Shown piece after piece: positions 1 to 7,635 of a stretch of DNA of 64,000 bases; position 1 is the first letter of the stretch, and each line of letters opens with the position of its first letter. Made by a program: the position numbers and the translations under genes. The notes below the pieces were generated by a model. That model was not told where the DNA came from. It did no database searches and saw only the letters and a list, made by a program, of their open reading frames with translations. This DNA is from Alphaproteobacteria bacterium (GTDB lineage: Bacteria; Pseudomonadota; Alphaproteobacteria; Caulobacterales; Maricaulaceae): the NCBI GenBank assembly GCA_016124665.1, contig WGNH01000011.1, positions 1 to 64,000 on the forward strand, read 5' to 3'.

Positions 1-1023
1 AACAATACCCTGAAATCAAATGAGGCGGCACAGCTGGATCAGGCCTCGGGCTCGGCTCACCCTGCCTCTGCCACATCTGCCGGCACCGGGAACGCTGTTG
101 CGCAAACCGCCGCGCCGCCGGCTGCCGGCGCTGCTGCAACCACGCCTGCAGTTGCCGTAAATACGGCCGCAGCCGCTTTGCCACAGGCACCGGTTCAGGC
201 GGGTGTGCAAGCGCGCCGTGAAGCCAGCGGCATGGACAAGATGCAACTGACCGGAACGAATTCCGCTTCAAAAAGCAGCGCGGCGGCTAGCGGGAACGGT
301 ACAAATGCCGCCACGACGGCGTCAGCTTCTGCTGTGAAGCCGGAGGCCGCCACACCGACCGCGCCACAGCCAACCGCTTCGCAGACGGCCACCCCGCCGC
401 CCGCCGACTTGCCGGCCGAAGCGGCGCGCCAGGCGCAAGGTGATGCAGCCCGCACAGCGCCGCCGCCCCTGGATCTGGCAAATCCGGATTCGGCGTCCGA
501 AACCGAGCAGGCCGACCTCTCCAATCTGCGCGCGGCTGATGCGAGCCGTGCTGCCGAGCGTCCCGGCATTGCCGCTGGCAGTGCACGCTTCACGCCTGCC
601 GCAGGCGGAGCTCTGGCTGCCCAGATTGCCGCCAAATTCCAGAATGGCGAACGCCGCTTTGAAATCCGCATGGATCCGCCCGAACTGGGCCGGATCGAGG
701 TGAAGCTGCAGGTCGGCAATGACAATCGTGTGCAGGCAATACTGAGCGCGGAACGCCCGGAAACCCTGAATGATCTGCGCCAGTATGCGCGCGAACTGGA
801 GCGGGCCCTTGAGGATGCAGGGCTTGAGCTTGGTAATGACGGCCTGTCATTCGAATTGTCGCAAGGCGAGGAAGACACTGGCCAGACGCCGCATGGCTCC
901 GGGCGGTTCTCCAGCCTTGAGTTTGCAGAGGACCTTTCCGGTTCCATCACCGCCGCCGCATTGCCGCGGGAGCTTTACGGCTTCCAGCTGAGCGCGCGTA
1001 GCGGGATTGATATAAGATTATAG
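1..1023 (+). CDS. fliK: Flagellar hook-length control protein FliK, 3' part
   Basis: The reading frame is open from base 1, so the gene begins upstream of the window and its true start is not visible. The visible part is about 340 residues. The first ~190 are very rich in Ala, Thr, Pro and Gln, as in the disordered ruler region of FliK proteins. The last ~130 contain the conserved C-terminal Flg_hook domain, recognisable from 'RFEIRMDPPELGRIEVKL' followed by a 'LRQYARELERAL' helix. In the family this domain contacts FlhB to switch export from hook to filament substrates once the hook is long enough. It lies 9 bases before flgD and is probably co-transcribed with it. The identification rests on the C-terminal domain and on its neighbours. 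Confidence 0.85.
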   Translation, partial: NNTLKSNEAAQLDQASGSAHPASATSAGTGNAVAQTAAPPAAGAAATTPAVAVNTAAAALPQAPVQAGVQARREASGMDKMQLTGTNSASKSSAAASGNGTNAATTASASAVKPEAATPTAPQPTASQTATPPPADLPAEAARQAQGDAARTAPPPLDLANPDSASETEQADLSNLRAADASRAAERPGIAAGSARFTPAAGGALAAQIAAKFQNGERRFEIRMDPPELGRIEVKLQVGNDNRVQAILSAERPETLNDLRQYARELERALEDAGLELGNDGLSFELSQGEEDTGQTPHGSGRFSSLEFAEDLSGSITAAALPRELYGFQLSARSGIDIRL

Positions 1024-1032
1024 GAGTTAGAC

Positions 1033-1698
1033 ATGTCGCAAATTGATGCCCTCGGGGCGGCCTTCGGTAGCCAGACCGCGAATTCACAAGCATCGCTGGC
1101 GAACAATTTCGAGATGTTCCTGACCCTGCTGACCGAGCAGATGAAGGCGCAGGATCCGCTCAATCCACTGGATTCCACTGAATTCGTGAACCAGCTGGTG
1201 AATTTTTCCAGTGTCGAGCAGGAAATCCGCTCCAACCAGAACCTGGAATCGCTGATTTCCATCCAGGCGGCGTCAGCGCAGGGGGCTGCGGTCGGCTTTA
1301 TTGGCCGCGAAGCCACAGTCGCGTCTCCGGATGCGGCACTCGAGAACGGATCGGCGGAGTGGACCTATATTCTGCCGGAAGACAGCCAGGGGACGCTGGT
1401 CACCGTAAAAGACGCCAATGGCCGGACCATCGCGTCGTTTGAAGGCGAAGCCACGGCCGGGAGCCATACTTTTGCCTGGGATGGTGAAGACCAGACCGGC
1501 AATGCCATGGAGGACGGCATCTACACGCTGGAAATATCCGCGGTAAATGCTGATGGCAATGCGATGCAGCCGGACATTCTGACGACAGCCCGTGTCACGG
1601 GCGTTGATTTTTCCGGTTCTGAAGTCGTGGTCGAGCTGAACGGGCTGTTTGTCCGTCTGTCCTCGGTCCGGAGCCTGCGGGAGGCAGGTGCAGTATAA
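1033..1698 (+). CDS. flgD: Flagellar hook assembly (capping) protein FlgD
   Basis: 221 residues, within the usual FlgD range. The N-terminal ~85 residues carry the family signature 'FLTLLTEQMKAQDPLNPLDST', then 'FVNQLVNFSSVEQ', the export and assembly region. The rest contains the FLG/Ig-like domain with 'GSHTFAWDGEDQTGNAMEDGIY'. FlgD sits at the tip of the growing hook and directs polymerisation of FlgE, the next gene. Translation starts at ATG with GGAG about 5 bases upstream. A short inverted repeat (TCGGGT/ACCCGA, 1701-1719) directly after the stop could weaken read-through into flgE. Confidence 0.93.
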   Translation: MSQIDALGAAFGSQTANSQASLANNFEMFLTLLTEQMKAQDPLNPLDSTEFVNQLVNFSSVEQEIRSNQNLESLISIQAASAQGAAVGFIGREATVASPDAALENGSAEWTYILPEDSQGTLVTVKDANGRTIASFEGEATAGSHTFAWDGEDQTGNAMEDGIYTLEISAVNADGNAMQPDILTTARVTGVDFSGSEVVVELNGLFVRLSSVRSLREAGAV

Positions 1699-1726
1699 TA
1701 TCGGGTCCAAAGAACCCGACGCTTGG

Positions 1727-1742
1727 CGGCAAGAATTCTGCC
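1727..1742 (+). promoter_or_regulatory. Candidate sigma54 (-24/-12) promoter of flgE
   Basis: The sequence CGGCAAGAATTCTGCC contains GG (1728-1729) and GC (1740-1741) separated by exactly 10 bases, the invariant geometry of sigma54 promoters, and resembles the TGGCAC-N5-TTGC consensus. It lies 53 bases before the flgE start. In Caulobacter, hook genes are sigma54-dependent class III genes activated by FlbD, and flbD is 6 kb downstream here. The small inverted repeat at 1701-1719 lies just upstream of the -24 element. No start-site data are available. Confidence 0.5.
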
Positions 1743-1794
1743 GGGTGGATGATGAAAGCAGAACGCTCCTAATTGAACACTCAGGGAGCACAAA

Positions 1795-3183
1795 ATGAGT
1801 ATCAATTCAGCCCTTTGGGCCGGTGCGTCCGGTCTGCTGGCCAATTCAAGCGCGCTGGCCGCAGTCTCGGACAATATCGCCAATGTCAACACGGTCGGAT
1901 ACAAGCGCGCCCAGGCCGTCTTTTCGCCAATGTATGAATCCTATGGCGTGAATTCCCGCTATGCTGCGGGCGGCGTCACCACCAATAACCGCTTCCAGAT
2001 ATCGACCGGCGGACTTCTGACGCCAGGGACCTCACCCACAGATCTGGCGATTGCCGGAGACGGTTTCTTCGTCGTGCGGCCGGTTGCCGCGAATGTAGAG
2101 GCGACTGATGCCGTATTATTCACCCGGTCAGGGTCCTTTGCGGCCGACTCGCAAGGCAATCTCAGAAATGATGCCGGCCTATTCCTTTATGGCTGGCCGG
2201 TCTCGGCGGATGGAACGGTAACGACCAACCCGTCCGATCTGTCCAGCCTCGAAGCCATCAACCTGTCCTCCATCGGCGGCGCGGCCGAAGCGACCACGCA
2301 GGCCGGCGTCAATGGCAATCTGCAAGCCAGCCAGCCAGTTTCGGCAGCTGAAGCCACCTATGTTGCCGGTGTCAGCGGGACCAATATGGCGTCGGGCAAT
2401 GTGACGCCGGACTTCCAGCGTTCGATCCAGATATATGACAGCCAGGGCGGCGCACGGACCATTACCCTGTCCATGCTGAAGAGCTCGACGGCCAATGAAT
2501 GGCATGCCGAGCTGCACGTCACGCCGGCCTCTGACATCACGACCGGTGCCGGACTGGTCGATGGACAGATCGGAACCGGGACCATTGCGTTCAATGCGCA
2601 AGGCGAAATTGATCTGACCAACACCACCCTGCCGCTGACACTCGATTTCCTGTCCTCCACAAATGCCGCTCCCCTCGGAGCAACCCAATATCAGTGGGCA
2701 TCAGGGACCGGCGTGGCCGGACAGCAGGTCACGTTGGATCTCGGCTCGCCGACCCAGCCGGGTGGCATGACGCAGTATGACAGCCCGTCAACATTGACTT
2801 CGACCCAGGTCAATGGCTCGGCGTTCGGCACATTCACCGGTGTCGAAGTGGACAATGACGGCTTTGTCTATGCCAAGTTCTCGAACGGTATCGTCCGCAA
2901 GACCTATCAGGTTCCGGTGGCGACCTTCGTCAATCCCAACGGGCTGAATGTTGAAGCCGGCGGGGCCTATTCTGTCACACCGGATTCTGGCGGCTTTACC
3001 TTCAACGTGCCGGGGACCGCGGCAGCGGGTACGATTGCGTCCTCGACACTGGAGAATTCGAATGTCGATATTGCCACTGAGTTCACCAGCCTGATCACGA
3101 CGCAGCGCGCCTATTCTGCATCGTCGAAAATCATCACGACCGCAGACGAGATGCTGGACGAAGCGATCCGGATGAAGCGCTAG
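1795..3183 (+). CDS. flgE: Flagellar hook protein FlgE
   Basis: 462 residues. The N-terminal rod/hook signature 'MSINSALWAGASGLLANSSALAAVSDNIANVNTVGYK' (quoted in part: ANSSALAAVSDNIANVNTVG) and the C-terminal heptad region with 'TEFTSLITTQRAYSASSKII' identify the flg_bbr family. The internal Ser/Thr/Gly-rich segment and the length suit hook protein rather than a rod protein. FlgE polymerises outside the cell to form the hook under the FlgD cap. The start has a good AGGGAG ribosome-binding site. A strong hairpin terminator follows at 3212-3250, so the fliK-flgD-flgE unit appears to end here. Confidence 0.93.
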   Translation: MSINSALWAGASGLLANSSALAAVSDNIANVNTVGYKRAQAVFSPMYESYGVNSRYAAGGVTTNNRFQISTGGLLTPGTSPTDLAIAGDGFFVVRPVAANVEATDAVLFTRSGSFAADSQGNLRNDAGLFLYGWPVSADGTVTTNPSDLSSLEAINLSSIGGAAEATTQAGVNGNLQASQPVSAAEATYVAGVSGTNMASGNVTPDFQRSIQIYDSQGGARTITLSMLKSSTANEWHAELHVTPASDITTGAGLVDGQIGTGTIAFNAQGEIDLTNTTLPLTLDFLSSTNAAPLGATQYQWASGTGVAGQQVTLDLGSPTQPGGMTQYDSPSTLTSTQVNGSAFGTFTGVEVDNDGFVYAKFSNGIVRKTYQVPVATFVNPNGLNVEAGGAYSVTPDSGGFTFNVPGTAAAGTIASSTLENSNVDIATEFTSLITTQRAYSASSKIITTADEMLDEAIRMKR

Positions 3184-3211
3184 CGCTGATCTGACCTATA
3201 CTTCCTGAGTG

Positions 3212-3250
3212 AAGGACCTTCCGCTTAGGCGGGAGGTCCTTTGCTTTTTA
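3212..3250 (+). terminator. Rho-independent terminator after flgE
   Basis: A 13-base-pair stem (3212-3224 with 3229-3241, one G-U type mismatch) closed by a four-base TTAG loop is followed by a T-rich run TTGCTTTTT. It lies 29 bases after the flgE stop and before the sciP promoter region. Confidence 0.8.
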
Positions 3251-3259
3251 GTCATTGAG

Positions 3260-3275
3260 TTAAATGAAGATTTAC
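3260..3275 (+). promoter_or_regulatory. CtrA-type box upstream of sciP
   Basis: TTAA (3260-3263), seven bases, then TTTAC (3271-3275): one mismatch to the CtrA box TTAA-N7-TTAAC. A second, weaker copy TTTA-N7-TTTAA lies at 3283-3298. Both are about 75-110 bases before the sciP start. In Caulobacter, CtrA activates sciP, so the placement is sensible. The same TTAA-N7-TTTAC form recurs before fliF. A GGACG/CGTCC mini-hairpin (3328-3345) lies in the putative leader. Single-mismatch boxes do occur by chance, so confidence is moderate. Confidence 0.5.
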
Positions 3276-3371
3276 CACAGCGTTTAGGCGGAATTTAAGA
3301 GGCTTGGCGTATAACCCTCATCAACAAGGACGACAAAGAGCGTCCAACGGGTGAAATCAAGGGTGGTGGAT

Positions 3372-3662
3372 ATGCAAGCTCGGCGTAAGGAAAATTATGT
3401 CATTGGTCCGGATGGAAGCCCGCTGACGCTGGCCGATCTTCCCAATCCGTCGACCCAGCGCTGGGTGATCCGCCGCAAGGCAGAAGTGGTCGCAGCGGTC
3501 CGGGGCGGGCTCCTGTCTCTGGAAGAGGCCTGCGAGCGCTACCGCCTGTCGGTGGAAGAATTTCTGGGCTGGCAACGCGCCATCGACAAGCACGGCCTCG
3601 CCGGATTGCGCACCACCCGCATTCAGCATTACCGCGCCAAGCCGGGTCATCTGGGCGCCTGA
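3372..3662 (+). CDS. sciP: SciP, small inhibitor of CtrA (DUF1153 family)
   Basis: 96 residues from the ATG at 3372, which has AGGGTGG a few bases upstream. An in-frame GTG at 3351 would add seven residues. The protein carries the hallmark 'YVIGPDGSPLTLADLPNP', 'RWVIRRKAEVVAAVRGGLLS' and 'EEFLGWQRAI' segments of SciP, a small helix-turn-helix protein. In Caulobacter, SciP binds DNA-bound CtrA and blocks RNA polymerase recruitment, repressing CtrA-activated genes in G1 swarmer cells. Its position between flgE and fliF matches the Caulobacter order. It is closely followed by the fliF promoter region. Confidence 0.9.
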   Translation: MQARRKENYVIGPDGSPLTLADLPNPSTQRWVIRRKAEVVAAVRGGLLSLEEACERYRLSVEEFLGWQRAIDKHGLAGLRTTRIQHYRAKPGHLGA

Positions 3663-3682
3663 GCCACAAATTTCAGAAAAAA

Positions 3683-3715
3683 CTGCGAAAAACGCCCGGT
3701 TCTCTGAGCCGGGCG
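3683..3715 (-). terminator. Hairpin with a U-tract only on the minus strand
   Basis: CGCCCGG (3693-3699) pairs perfectly with CCGGGCG (3709-3715) around a 9-base loop. On the + strand no T-run follows, but read on the - strand the stem is followed by TTTTT and soon after TTTTTT. It is therefore a textbook intrinsic terminator for transcripts moving from fliF towards sciP. No minus-strand gene is visible nearby that would need it. Confidence 0.45.
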
Positions 3716-3723
3716 CTGCGATA

Positions 3724-3739
3724 TTAAACCCTCGTTTAC
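3724..3739 (+). promoter_or_regulatory. CtrA-type box upstream of fliF
   Basis: TTAA (3724-3727), seven bases, then TTTAC (3735-3739), the same one-mismatch CtrA box form as before sciP. It is 70 bases before the chosen fliF start. In Caulobacter, fliF is a class II flagellar operon activated directly by CtrA, so this is the expected site for the promoter that drives fliF through flhG. Confidence 0.55.
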
Positions 3740-3808
3740 GCGGGCAGTGGGAAAAAGTTGCCGGGTTGCTGCTTCGAAAGCAGCGCAGCGAATCGGCGGG
3801 ACGCCCAC

Positions 3809-5488
3809 GTGAACAGTCTGATGGAACAATTGCGGTCACTCGGTGCCATGCGCCTCATTGCCATTTTCGGCTTGAGCGCAGGTCTGGCCGCCGCACTCCT
3901 ATTCTTCAGCTTCAATATGGGCGGGGGCAGCCAGGCCCTGCTGTATGCCGGACTGAATCCGGCCGACTCAGCGCGCGTCAGCGAGGCGCTGGACACTGCC
4001 GGCATCCCCTATGAATTCCGCAGCGGCGGCTCGACCATTTATGTCGCGCGCAACCAGGTTGATGAGGCACGCGTACGCGTCGCCAGCGGCGGGGCACTGA
4101 ATTCCGGCTCGGTAGGTTATGAAATCTTCGATGAAACGGACGCCCTGGGCGCGACCAGCTTCGTGCAGAACATGAATGCCAAGCGCGCCCTTGAAGGCGA
4201 ACTGGCGCGGACCATCCAGTTCCTGGACATTATTGATACCGCGCGGGTACATCTGGTCTTGCCGGAACGCAGACTGTTCGAACGCGAGGCCGCTCAACCT
4301 TCCGCGTCCATTGTCATTTCCGCACGGGGCGAGCTGACCCGCGAACACTCCGGTATCATCCGGAATATCGTCGCCAGCGCGGTCGATGGCATGTCTGCCC
4401 GTGACATTACCATTGCCGACACGACCGGCCGGCTTCTGGCCAGCCCGGACGAGGGGGACGGTCTCGGTTCGATCGCGCTGGAAAGCCAGCGTGCCTCGAT
4501 CGAGGAACAATACCGCCAGCGCATTCTCAACCTTGTCGAAGGTGTTGTCGGCACGGGCGCGGCCCGCGTCCAGGTGAGCGCCGAGCTGAACCGGAATTCG
4601 GTGACGCAAAGCGAAGAGCGCTACGATCCTGACGGCTCGGTCCTGCGCAGCCGGACGCGCTCGGAGGAGACGGGCCGCGAGGTTGATGGTGCCGCCAACG
4701 CGGTGTCTGCTTCGGAGAACCTGCCGGATGACGAAGCGGCTGAAACCGACGGTCCGCAATCGCTGAACGAATCCTCCACATCAAATGATCAGCAGGAATT
4801 TGCGCTGTCCCGCACCACCACGACGCGCGTAACAGAGGCTGGCGAGATCGAGCGGCTTTCGGTGGCGGTGGCCGTTGATGGCACGGTAGAAATCGCCGAA
4901 GACGGAACCCGCTCCTATGTGCCGCGCACAGAAGCGGAAATGGCTCAGATCACCGCTCTGGTTCGCTCCGCCATGGGCTTTACCCAGGTCGAGGGCGGGC
5001 GTCAGGACAGTCTCGAAGTCACCAATATCCGCTTCTCGCGCGCCGACCCGACCATGGGCACGCCCGCAGCCTCCGGCTTTTCGCTGAACAAGAATGACAT
5101 CATGCGGGCCGCCGAGATCGGCGTCATGTTCCTGACGGCCTTGCTGGTCATTTTCCTGGTTGCGCGCCCGCTGGCAAAGAGCGCGGCATCCGCCGGCCCG
5201 GCCATGGCCATTGCCGGCGCTGGTGGTGGCGGTGGTGGCGGCGCGATCGAACGCGAGGGTGGCCAGGCGGCGATCACGGATGATAGCGGCCAGCAGATTC
5301 CCCAGCAGGCCCAGGGAGGCGGATCCGGTTCATCCGCCATGGCGCCTGCGTTTGTAGATAGCGGAATCGACATCGCCAAGATTGACGGCCAGGTCAAAGC
5401 CTCTTCGATCAAGAAAGTCTCCGGCGTGGTGAATTCCCATCCGGATGAATCCCTTTCCATAATCCGTAGCTGGATGAGTGAGGGCTGA
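3809..5488 (+). CDS. fliF: Flagellar MS-ring protein FliF
   Basis: 559 residues from GTG 3809 (alternative ATG 3821); an open frame extends back to 3758 but its extra residues do not look like FliF. A first transmembrane helix lies at about residues 13-33. The periplasmic ring-building domains follow ('[31 protein letters not shown]'; key part RVHLVLPE), then an acidic linker and a second helix near 430-450 ([18 protein letters not shown]). The cytoplasmic tail ending '[12 protein letters not shown]' binds FliG. The poly-Gly stretch after the second helix is a species-specific linker. The stop overlaps the fliG start (ATGA), implying translational coupling. Confidence 0.93.
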   Translation: MNSLMEQLRSLGAMRLIAIFGLSAGLAAALLFFSFNMGGGSQALLYAGLNPADSARVSEALDTAGIPYEFRSGGSTIYVARNQVDEARVRVASGGALNSGSVGYEIFDETDALGATSFVQNMNAKRALEGELARTIQFLDIIDTARVHLVLPERRLFEREAAQPSASIVISARGELTREHSGIIRNIVASAVDGMSARDITIADTTGRLLASPDEGDGLGSIALESQRASIEEQYRQRILNLVEGVVGTGAARVQVSAELNRNSVTQSEERYDPDGSVLRSRTRSEETGREVDGAANAVSASENLPDDEAAETDGPQSLNESSTSNDQQEFALSRTTTTRVTEAGEIERLSVAVAVDGTVEIAEDGTRSYVPRTEAEMAQITALVRSAMGFTQVEGGRQDSLEVTNIRFSRADPTMGTPAASGFSLNKNDIMRAAEIGVMFLTALLVIFLVARPLAKSAASAGPAMAIAGAGGGGGGGAIEREGGQAAITDDSGQQIPQQAQGGGSGSSAMAPAFVDSGIDIAKIDGQVKASSIKKVSGVVNSHPDESLSIIRSWMSEG

Positions 5489-6519
5489 TGGCTGTTCGCG
5501 AAGGCAAACGCGTCATTGACGACCCGCAGAAACTGGCCGGCCCCGAGCGGGCGGCCGTCATTCTGTTGGCACTCGGCGAGGAGCAACATTCCCTCTGGGA
5601 AATGATGGACGAGGAGGAAATCCGCGAGATTTCTCAGGCCATGTCCAATCTCGGCAGCGTCTCCGCCAAGGCGGTCGAGAAACTGATCGTCGATTTCGCC
5701 AGCCAGATCTCGCAGGGCGGCTCCCTGATGGGGTCGTTCGAAGCCACCCAACGCCTGCTCAACACCTTCCTGCCCGACGAAAAAGTCGATGGCATTATGG
5801 AAGAGCTGCGTGGACCGGCTGGCCGGACCATGTGGGACAAGCTGGGCAATGTGAACGAGGTGGTGCTGGCCAATTATCTCAAGAATGAATACCCGCAGAC
5901 GGTCGCCGTCATTCTGTCCAAGGTGAAGGGCGAGCATGCGTCGCGCGTGCTGGGCGCCCTGCCCGAGGACTTCGCCCTTGAAGTGGTGATGCGGATGCTC
6001 CGGATGGAGCCCGTGCAGCGCGAAATCCTCGACAAGATCGAGGAGACGCTGCGGACCGAATTCATGTCCAATCTGGCGCGGACATCCAAGCGTGACAGCC
6101 ATGAAATGATGGCGGACATCTTCAACAATTTCGACCGCCAGACAGAAAACCGCTTCTTGGCCGCACTGGAAGAACGCAATCGCGACAGCGCCGAGAAAAT
6201 CCGCGCGCTGATGTTCGTCTTCGAGGACCTTTCCAAGCTCGACCCGGGCGGCATCCAGACCCTTCTGCGCGCCGTCGACAAGGGCCAGCTGGGCCTGGCA
6301 CTGAAAGGCGCATCGGACAGTCTGCGCGACCTGTTCTTCTCGAACATGTCGGAACGCGCGGCGAAAATCCTGAAAGACGACATGGCCGCCCTGGGACCGG
6401 TGCGCCTCAAGGATGTCGATCAGGCGCAAACTGCCATGGTCGCGACTGCCAAGGACCTCGCCGCGAAGGGCGAAATCCTGCTGGCCGAAGGCGGCGGCGA
6501 AGACGAGCTGATTTACTAG
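5488..6519 (+). CDS. fliG: Flagellar motor switch protein FliG
   Basis: 343 residues, typical FliG length. Recognisable parts are the N-terminal domain ('[18 protein letters not shown]'), the middle domain with the EHPQ-like '[20 protein letters not shown]', and the C-terminal domain with charged stator-interacting residues ('[20 protein letters not shown]'). FliG sits on the cytoplasmic face of the MS ring, binds FliF through its N-terminus and transmits torque from the stators. It overlaps fliF by one base and lies 12 bases before the fliH-type gene. Confidence 0.94.
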   Translation: MAVREGKRVIDDPQKLAGPERAAVILLALGEEQHSLWEMMDEEEIREISQAMSNLGSVSAKAVEKLIVDFASQISQGGSLMGSFEATQRLLNTFLPDEKVDGIMEELRGPAGRTMWDKLGNVNEVVLANYLKNEYPQTVAVILSKVKGEHASRVLGALPEDFALEVVMRMLRMEPVQREILDKIEETLRTEFMSNLARTSKRDSHEMMADIFNNFDRQTENRFLAALEERNRDSAEKIRALMFVFEDLSKLDPGGIQTLLRAVDKGQLGLALKGASDSLRDLFFSNMSERAAKILKDDMAALGPVRLKDVDQAQTAMVATAKDLAAKGEILLAEGGGEDELIY

Positions 6520-6531
6520 GACAAGGATTGA

Positions 6532-7206
6532 ATGACCCATTCGCTTCCCAAATTCGACTTCGACAGGGTCTTCTCGGCCGATGGCGAAGTGCTGCGCGAT
6601 GGCGACCGGGTCAAGCAACTCCTGACAGCGGCCGAAGTCGAGCAGGTGCGCCAGCAGGCCTTTGCCGAAGGCGAAAATTCGGAGACTGCCAAAGCTGCCT
6701 CTGTGCAGGCGGATGCGGTGCGCGCAATCGCGTCCCAGATGCAATTGATTCTGGCGCGGCTGCAGACCGAGTCCGATGCACTGCGCGGCGATTCCGCAAA
6801 CCTGGCGCTCACCGCCGCGAAAAAACTCGCAGGTGCAGCGATTGCTGCCAATGCAGGCGATGCCGTCGCTGCGTTCTGTACCAGTGTGATGAAAGATGTA
6901 CGCGGTGAACCGAGATTCAATGTGCATTGCGCCGAGGCGATTGCCGGGCCGGTCGCGGAGTTGCTCGAGAAAACCGCTGCCGAGGCCGGGTTTGACGGCG
7001 CTGTCATTGTCCGCGCCAACCCCGAAATGACCGGTGCGGATTGCCGCCTCGAATGGGGCAGCGGCAGTATTGAACGCTCACAGGAAGCCATTGAAGCCCG
7101 GATAGACGCGCTGATCGCCGACTGGCTGGCCGCGCCGGATGATGATTCCGCCACTGACAGTGACAGCGCCCCCGCCGCGGGTGGCGCTCAGGCGGCGACA
7201 GGATAA
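6532..7206 (+). CDS. fliH: FliH-type flagellar export ATPase regulator (FlbE-like)
   Basis: 224 residues, acidic, Ala-rich and largely helical. Position between fliG and fliN and overall character match FliH, called FlbE in Caulobacter. Residues ~45-110 form a coiled-coil-like stretch. The C-terminal ~100 residues ('FNVHCAEAIAGPVAELLEKTAAEAGFDG', key part ECRLEW-like 'DCRLEWGSGSIERS') resemble the FliH/YscL globular domain that ends in a beta-hairpin binding FliI. FliH holds FliI inactive and tethers it to FliN and the export gate. Sequence similarity in this family is weak, so the name relies partly on context. Confidence 0.75.
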   Translation: MTHSLPKFDFDRVFSADGEVLRDGDRVKQLLTAAEVEQVRQQAFAEGENSETAKAASVQADAVRAIASQMQLILARLQTESDALRGDSANLALTAAKKLAGAAIAANAGDAVAAFCTSVMKDVRGEPRFNVHCAEAIAGPVAELLEKTAAEAGFDGAVIVRANPEMTGADCRLEWGSGSIERSQEAIEARIDALIADWLAAPDDDSATDSDSAPAAGGAQAATG

Positions 7207-7217
7207 AGGAGACCGGA

Positions 7218-7598
7218 ATGTCCCAGGATAGTGATCTCGATCTGCCGGAGTTTGAATCCGACACCAGCACTGATGTGCCGGCCACGACGACCGAAGGCAG
7301 CGACGCTTCTCAGATTTCCCAGACCCTGGCGGATGAGGACGAAAAGACCGCGACGGACCTGTCACCGGTATTTGATGTCCCCGTCAATGTCTCCGCCGTC
7401 CTTGGGAAAACCCATATCGAGCTGAATTCACTTCTGAAACTGAAGGCCGGCTCGGTGGTCGAGCTAGAGCGCAAAGTCGGGGAAGCCATCGATATCTACG
7501 TCAATGACCGGCTGGTCGCGCGCGGCGAGATCGTCGTTGTCGATGACCGCCTCGGCGTGACCATGACAGAAATCATCAAGGATGGAGACGCCGCATGA
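7218..7598 (+). CDS. fliN: Flagellar motor switch protein FliN
   Basis: 126 residues. The first ~50 are acidic and low-complexity. The SpoA/FliN domain occupies about 50-120, with 'VPVNVSAVLGKTHIELNSLL', 'GSVVELERKVGEAIDIYVND' and 'VARGEIVVVDDRLGVTMTEI', close to the family pattern. FliN forms the lower C-ring together with FliM (not in this window) and docks FliH-FliI. The gene follows fliH by 11 bases with an AAGGAG ribosome-binding site. It is followed 37 bases later by flbD. Confidence 0.92.
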   Translation: MSQDSDLDLPEFESDTSTDVPATTTEGSDASQISQTLADEDEKTATDLSPVFDVPVNVSAVLGKTHIELNSLLKLKAGSVVELERKVGEAIDIYVNDRLVARGEIVVVDDRLGVTMTEIIKDGDAA

Positions 7599-7635
7599 CC
7601 GCGATTTCATCCTGTAAAGGCAAGGAGGGCTAACC

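Noticed and set aside
178-1023. fliK beginning at base 178
   Set aside because: The same frame is open from base 1 without a stop, so the gene is truncated by the window edge and the TTG at 178 is not a real start.
5218-5245. GGT/GGC repeat in fliF as a regulatory microsatellite
   Set aside because: It encodes an in-frame poly-Gly linker after the second membrane helix, a normal variable region of FliF.
5002-6927. 641-residue open frame on the - strand across fliF and fliG
   Set aside because: It lies opposite well-supported flagellar genes and has no domain signature. Long antisense frames are expected in high-GC DNA with strong codon bias.
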